From Candidatus Latescibacteria bacterium 4484_107 (GTDB taxonomy: Bacteria; Latescibacterota; 4484-107), in NCBI GenBank assembly GCA_002059205.1, contig MVCQ01000076.1:1-6943 (forward strand): a DNA stretch of 6,943 nt, read 5' to 3'. Positions 4,640 through 6,943 of the stretch are shown here, piece by piece. Each line of letters begins with the position of its first letter. Position 1 is the first letter of the stretch. The notes beneath the pieces are model-generated. The model was not told the DNA's origin. It searched no databases and was given only the letters and a program-made list of their open reading frames with translations. The position numbers and the translations under genes were made by a program.

Positions 4640-4665
4640 CCTCTAACCTCTAACCTCTAACCTCT
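4640..4665. repeat. CCTCTAA heptamer tandem repeat
   Basis: Three perfect CCTCTAA units (4640-4646, 4647-4653, 4654-4660) and a partial fourth (CCTCTT, 4661-4666). It lies between two convergent genes and covers the last codons and TAG stop of the glycosyltransferase gene. Confidence 0.85.
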
Positions 4666-6315
4666 TATCCAATACAAACTTAGGTTCATCCACCTACCCT
4701 TAGAGTAGTTAAACCCTCTGATTCGTTTGATGAAACGCAACTTAATCCCGCGTTTTTCAGCCTCCCGTGTAAGAATCTCTCGCTCATCTTCGGAGACGAG
4801 AACATGGGTTATCTTTCTGCCCTCCATATCCTTGATAGCCTCCCCCAAGGAATCGATACGGGTTTGTGTCCCCAAAAGAAACACCAGGCTTGGCTCATGG
4901 TAACCAACGGATGCAAGAATCGGCCTGGAATCCCCCGCGGAACTTTCAAGGGTTTTGAAAACCTCTCGGCTCAACCAAATGCCTTTGACGGAAGGAAGCA
5001 CAAACGTGAAGACGGGCATCACAATCAAGCTCCCGCTTATCAGGCAGATTGCTATGACCGTATGTGACCACGACCGTTTGCGTGAGGAAATCACCAACCA
5101 GACAAGTCCCCCGCCGGCTATCAGCATCACGACCGCGGCAATGGAAGGTCGATGATTAAAATAGACTCCCAGCGTCAACCCTCCGAGGCAGATACCTGCT
5201 GTCACGGCAATGAAGATCCACCTTGATAGGGTGCTGATAAAACCCGTCTTCTCCCCGTGAGCCGGAGTCATGCCCTCCAGGTAAAAACCGGCCAGGATAG
5301 AAATGGCGGGAAAAACAGGAAGGATATAATGGGGCAACTTCGTGGGGATCAGCTCGAAAGCCAGCCAGGTAGGAATTGCCCAGGCCAAAAGGAAGCGAAC
5401 TGCACGGTTGCCTTTTGACCGCCATCCTTTTTTCAACGCGCCGATGAGGATTAAAATACCGGGCCAAAAGAGAACGGAGATCAAAGCGAGATAAAGCCCG
5501 GGAGGGGCTCCGTGGGACTCGTGCCCTCCCAGGAGTTTGGGGAGTAGGTCCCCCGTGATAGCCTTCCGAATAAACATGCCTCCGGTGGTTTTATGAATGG
5601 CCCAAAACCATGGGAACACCACAATAAAAAACAGAATCACCCCTCGGAGGGGGTGCAAACGACGGACAAGGTTTAGGCTCCTGTCGGATAAACACAAGAC
5701 CGCTACCGTGAGAAAAGCCACAAGAAGTGGGACCGGCCCCTTAAGCAGCACTCCCATCCCACAAAACAGCCAAAATCCCCAACTCGCGGCGTTTAAAGAC
5801 CTGCCTTCAACGTAAATAATGCCGAGCATAGTCATCATGGCCGTAATCGTTAAGAGCAAAAAGCCGTCTGTTGTGGCGAGAGTAGCCTCCACGTGCAAGA
5901 GAACACTGCTTCCCAACAGCAATGCGGACAGGAATCCAGCTCTTGGGCCAAAAAACCTCCTCCCAAGGTAGAACGTGATAAGAACACTCAATAGTGCTCC
6001 CAAGAAAGACGGAATCCGGTACGGCCAGATTTTAGGGTCTTCAGGGTCACCAAAAACCTTCACCGACGCCGCCTGGAGCCAATAGATTCCAATGGGTTTC
6101 TTGTATCTTGGCCTATTTTGGAAACGGATATCGACAAAATTCCCGGATTCAAGCATCTGACGGCTTGCCTGAGCGAACCGAGCCTCGTCCCGATCGGTTG
6201 GGGGCAAGCGCGTGATACCTGGTAAATAGAAAAGACATCCAAGGAGGAACAGCACCAACCAGGGCCGCCATCCCCGCGTGAAAATCTCTTCCCATAAATC
6301 AAACAGATTTTTCAC
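4657..6315 (-). CDS. Polytopic membrane glycosyltransferase of the ArnT/PMT superfamily (GT39/GT83-like)
   Basis: 552 residues from a GTG start (6315-6313); an in-frame TAG 18 nt upstream leaves no longer option, and the ribosome site (AGGTGG) is modest. After the first helix the outer loop has DRDEARFAQASRQML (41-55) and RYKKPIGIYWLQA (70-82), the acidic motif and lysine-proline motif of ArnT-like enzymes. Further family marks are YRIPSFLG (99-106), ATTDG (147-151), LLKGPVPLL (190-198), GGHESHGAPPGLYL (263-276) and TKLPHYILP (325-333). About ten or more hydrophobic segments fill residues 18-430; a soluble domain of roughly 120 residues ends the chain. These enzymes move a sugar from an undecaprenyl-phosphate carrier to lipid A, protein or glycan on the outer face of the inner membrane. 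No partner gene for the sugar donor is nearby, so the acceptor and sugar are unknown. It is convergent with the coiled-coil gene. Confidence 0.9.
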   Translation of the reverse strand: MKNLFDLWEEIFTRGWRPWLVLFLLGCLFYLPGITRLPPTDRDEARFAQASRQMLESGNFVDIRFQNRPRYKKPIGIYWLQAASVKVFGDPEDPKIWPYRIPSFLGALLSVLITFYLGRRFFGPRAGFLSALLLGSSVLLHVEATLATTDGFLLLTITAMMTMLGIIYVEGRSLNAASWGFWLFCGMGVLLKGPVPLLVAFLTVAVLCLSDRSLNLVRRLHPLRGVILFFIVVFPWFWAIHKTTGGMFIRKAITGDLLPKLLGGHESHGAPPGLYLALISVLFWPGILILIGALKKGWRSKGNRAVRFLLAWAIPTWLAFELIPTKLPHYILPVFPAISILAGFYLEGMTPAHGEKTGFISTLSRWIFIAVTAGICLGGLTLGVYFNHRPSIAAVVMLIAGGGLVWLVISSRKRSWSHTVIAICLISGSLIVMPVFTFVLPSVKGIWLSREVFKTLESSAGDSRPILASVGYHEPSLVFLLGTQTRIDSLGEAIKDMEGRKITHVLVSEDEREILTREAEKRGIKLRFIKRIRGFNYSKGRWMNLSLYWIRG

Positions 6316-6458
6316 GTGCCACCTGGAATTCTAAGTGTTACCGCCAGCCACTTACCTATCATACAGCCCCATGCCCGTTCAACATAACCTGTAGGCTTGT
6401 ACGAAGTAGCCCCACATTTGGCAAGAATAACAGAACATTTTTGAATATTTCCCTTTTC

Positions 6459-6487
6459 TTGACGTCTTAATAAATAGATGCTATAAA
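6459..6487 (+). promoter_or_regulatory. Sigma-70-type promoter of the Gly/Tyr-rich secreted protein
   Basis: TTGACG (6459-6464), 17 nt, TATAAA (6482-6487), each one base from consensus. Transcription would start near 6494, giving a leader of about 25 nt with an AGGGGTGAGG ribosome region before ATG 6519. The surroundings are clearly AT-rich. Confidence 0.7.
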
Positions 6488-6518
6488 TTATCAATAGAAG
6501 ATAAAAGGGGTGAGGACT

Positions 6519-6794
6519 ATGAGGAAATATTTAATCTTAGCACTTCTCCTCGTCAGCGTATTATTACTCCCACGTTCAGGATATTCAGATAGCTTTTGGC
6601 TCGGGTTTGGTATGAGTAGCGGATATGGTTATGGGGGCGGCTATTACGGCGGCGCATGTTCGGGGTATGTCCCCGCAGTTCCGGTAATCCCGGTCGTTCC
6701 ATACTATGGAGGAGGATGCTCAACCACCACAGTATTACAGGGGACGTTGCCGGCCGCGTCGTCGTCCGAGAGTTCACATAAACAACTGCAATAA
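6519..6794 (+). CDS. Small secreted Gly/Tyr-rich protein, function unknown
   Basis: 91 residues from ATG 6519; a GTG at 6510 is in frame but lies inside the ribosome-binding region (AGGGGTGAGG), so the ATG is preferred. Residues 1-23 form a clear Sec signal peptide: MRKY, a leucine-rich core, then PRSGYS with cleavage likely before D24. No lipobox cysteine is present. The mature part (about 68 residues) has a glycine/tyrosine-rich stretch at 29-45 (GYGYGGGYYGG), a proline/valine segment VPAVPVIPVVPYY (51-63), two cysteines (C47, C67) that could form a disulfide, and a Ser/Thr-rich tail. It has its own promoter and a possible terminator, so it is probably monocistronic. I do not recognise a named family. 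Composition suggests an exported surface or envelope protein of low complexity, but nothing shows a function. Confidence 0.75.
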   Translation: MRKYLILALLLVSVLLLPRSGYSDSFWLGFGMSSGYGYGGGYYGGACSGYVPAVPVIPVVPYYGGGCSTTTVLQGTLPAASSSESSHKQLQ

Positions 6795-6837
6795 TTGCAA
6801 CATATACGGCAAACGTCGCCGCTAACCAGGCCGGCTT

Positions 6838-6856
6838 AAAACATCGATGTTTTTTT
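6838..6856 (+). terminator. Possible terminator after the Gly/Tyr-rich protein gene
   Basis: A 16-bp perfect palindrome AAAACATCGATGTTTT (6838-6853) followed by three more T. As RNA it gives a 6-bp stem with a UCGA loop and a U-tract, 43 nt after the stop codon. The stem is AT-rich and weak. Confidence 0.35.
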
Positions 6857-6943
6857 AAACCGTAAGCACATATGGAGCTTTCGTGACGGTAGTTTGTAAA
6901 ACTATCTTCTCTTAGGTGTTCGTGTCTTTTACATACACGTAGT
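6857..6943. other. Window end without recognisable gene
   Basis: No reading frame with a ribosome site was seen here. Two small inverted repeats are present: TAGTTT/AAACTA (6890-6904, loop GTA) and CGTGT/ACACG (6921-6939). They may belong to a leader or promoter of a gene beyond the window, but nothing fixes a role. Confidence 0.3.

Noticed and set aside
4640..4665. Heptamer repeat as a CRISPR-like or telomere-like array
   Set aside because: There are no spacers and units are only 7 bp, so it is not CRISPR; it is internal to the sequence and only three copies long, so a telomeric role is unsupported.
6312..6494. 60-codon minus-strand frame ending in a TGA that overlaps the GTG start of the glycosyltransferase
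   Set aside because: The overlap looks like translational coupling, but the frame starts at a TTG without ribosome site, has no family pattern, and runs across the promoter of the divergent gene.
6890..6939. Two small inverted repeats near the window end considered as a tRNA or structured RNA
   Set aside because: Arms are 5-6 bp, with no acceptor stem, T-loop or anticodon arrangement of a tRNA; too little sequence to support an RNA gene.

Overview
The window looks like a chromosomal segment of a strictly anaerobic bacterium, most likely a Desulfobacterota (former Deltaproteobacteria) relative of the Syntrophobacterales. This is inferred from content: a Na+-pumping biotin-dependent decarboxylase set sits beside an activator ATPase of the 2-hydroxyacyl-CoA dehydratase / benzoyl-CoA reductase type. 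No rRNA, tRNA, transposase, integrase or CRISPR array was seen.

Left block (1-4005, all minus strand). Reading in the direction of transcription: a TetR-family regulator (4005-3412), a 44-residue single-span membrane protein that I read as a minimal decarboxylase gamma subunit (3299-3165), the Na+-transporting beta subunit (3124-2006), a carboxyltransferase (alpha/5S-type) subunit (1930-437), a terminator-like hairpin (414-376), and the first 92 codons of a BadF/HgdC-type activase (276 to beyond base 1). The gamma, beta and alpha genes form a compact oad-like operon. The predicted membrane machine would decarboxylate a biotin-bound carboxyl group (probably taken from oxaloacetate or a related acid) and pump Na+. 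The alpha chain has no biotinyl domain, so a separate biotin carrier must be encoded elsewhere.

The most notable non-coding signal is that the promoter regions of the TetR gene and of the oad-like operon resemble each other over roughly 85-100 bases. They share a 12-of-13 match at the presumed start/operator, a common TTAGCA block at identical distance from the -35 box, an identical 10-mer just upstream of the -35, and an AAAGTGG block further out. This ties the regulator to the operon. The regulator itself appears to start at a rare ATT codon behind a near-perfect Shine-Dalgarno sequence.

Right block (4125-6943). A divergent plus-strand gene (4201-4575) encodes a cytoplasmic coiled-coil protein built from 14-residue units with asparagine at every second core d position, partly from a recent 42-bp tandem duplication. 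It converges on a minus-strand ArnT/PMT-like membrane glycosyltransferase (6315-4657) whose stop codon lies inside a CCTCTAA tandem repeat. Divergent from that gene, behind a good sigma-70 promoter, is a small secreted Gly/Tyr-rich protein (6519-6794) of unknown function, followed by a short AT-rich palindrome that may terminate it. The last ~90 bases hold no recognisable gene.
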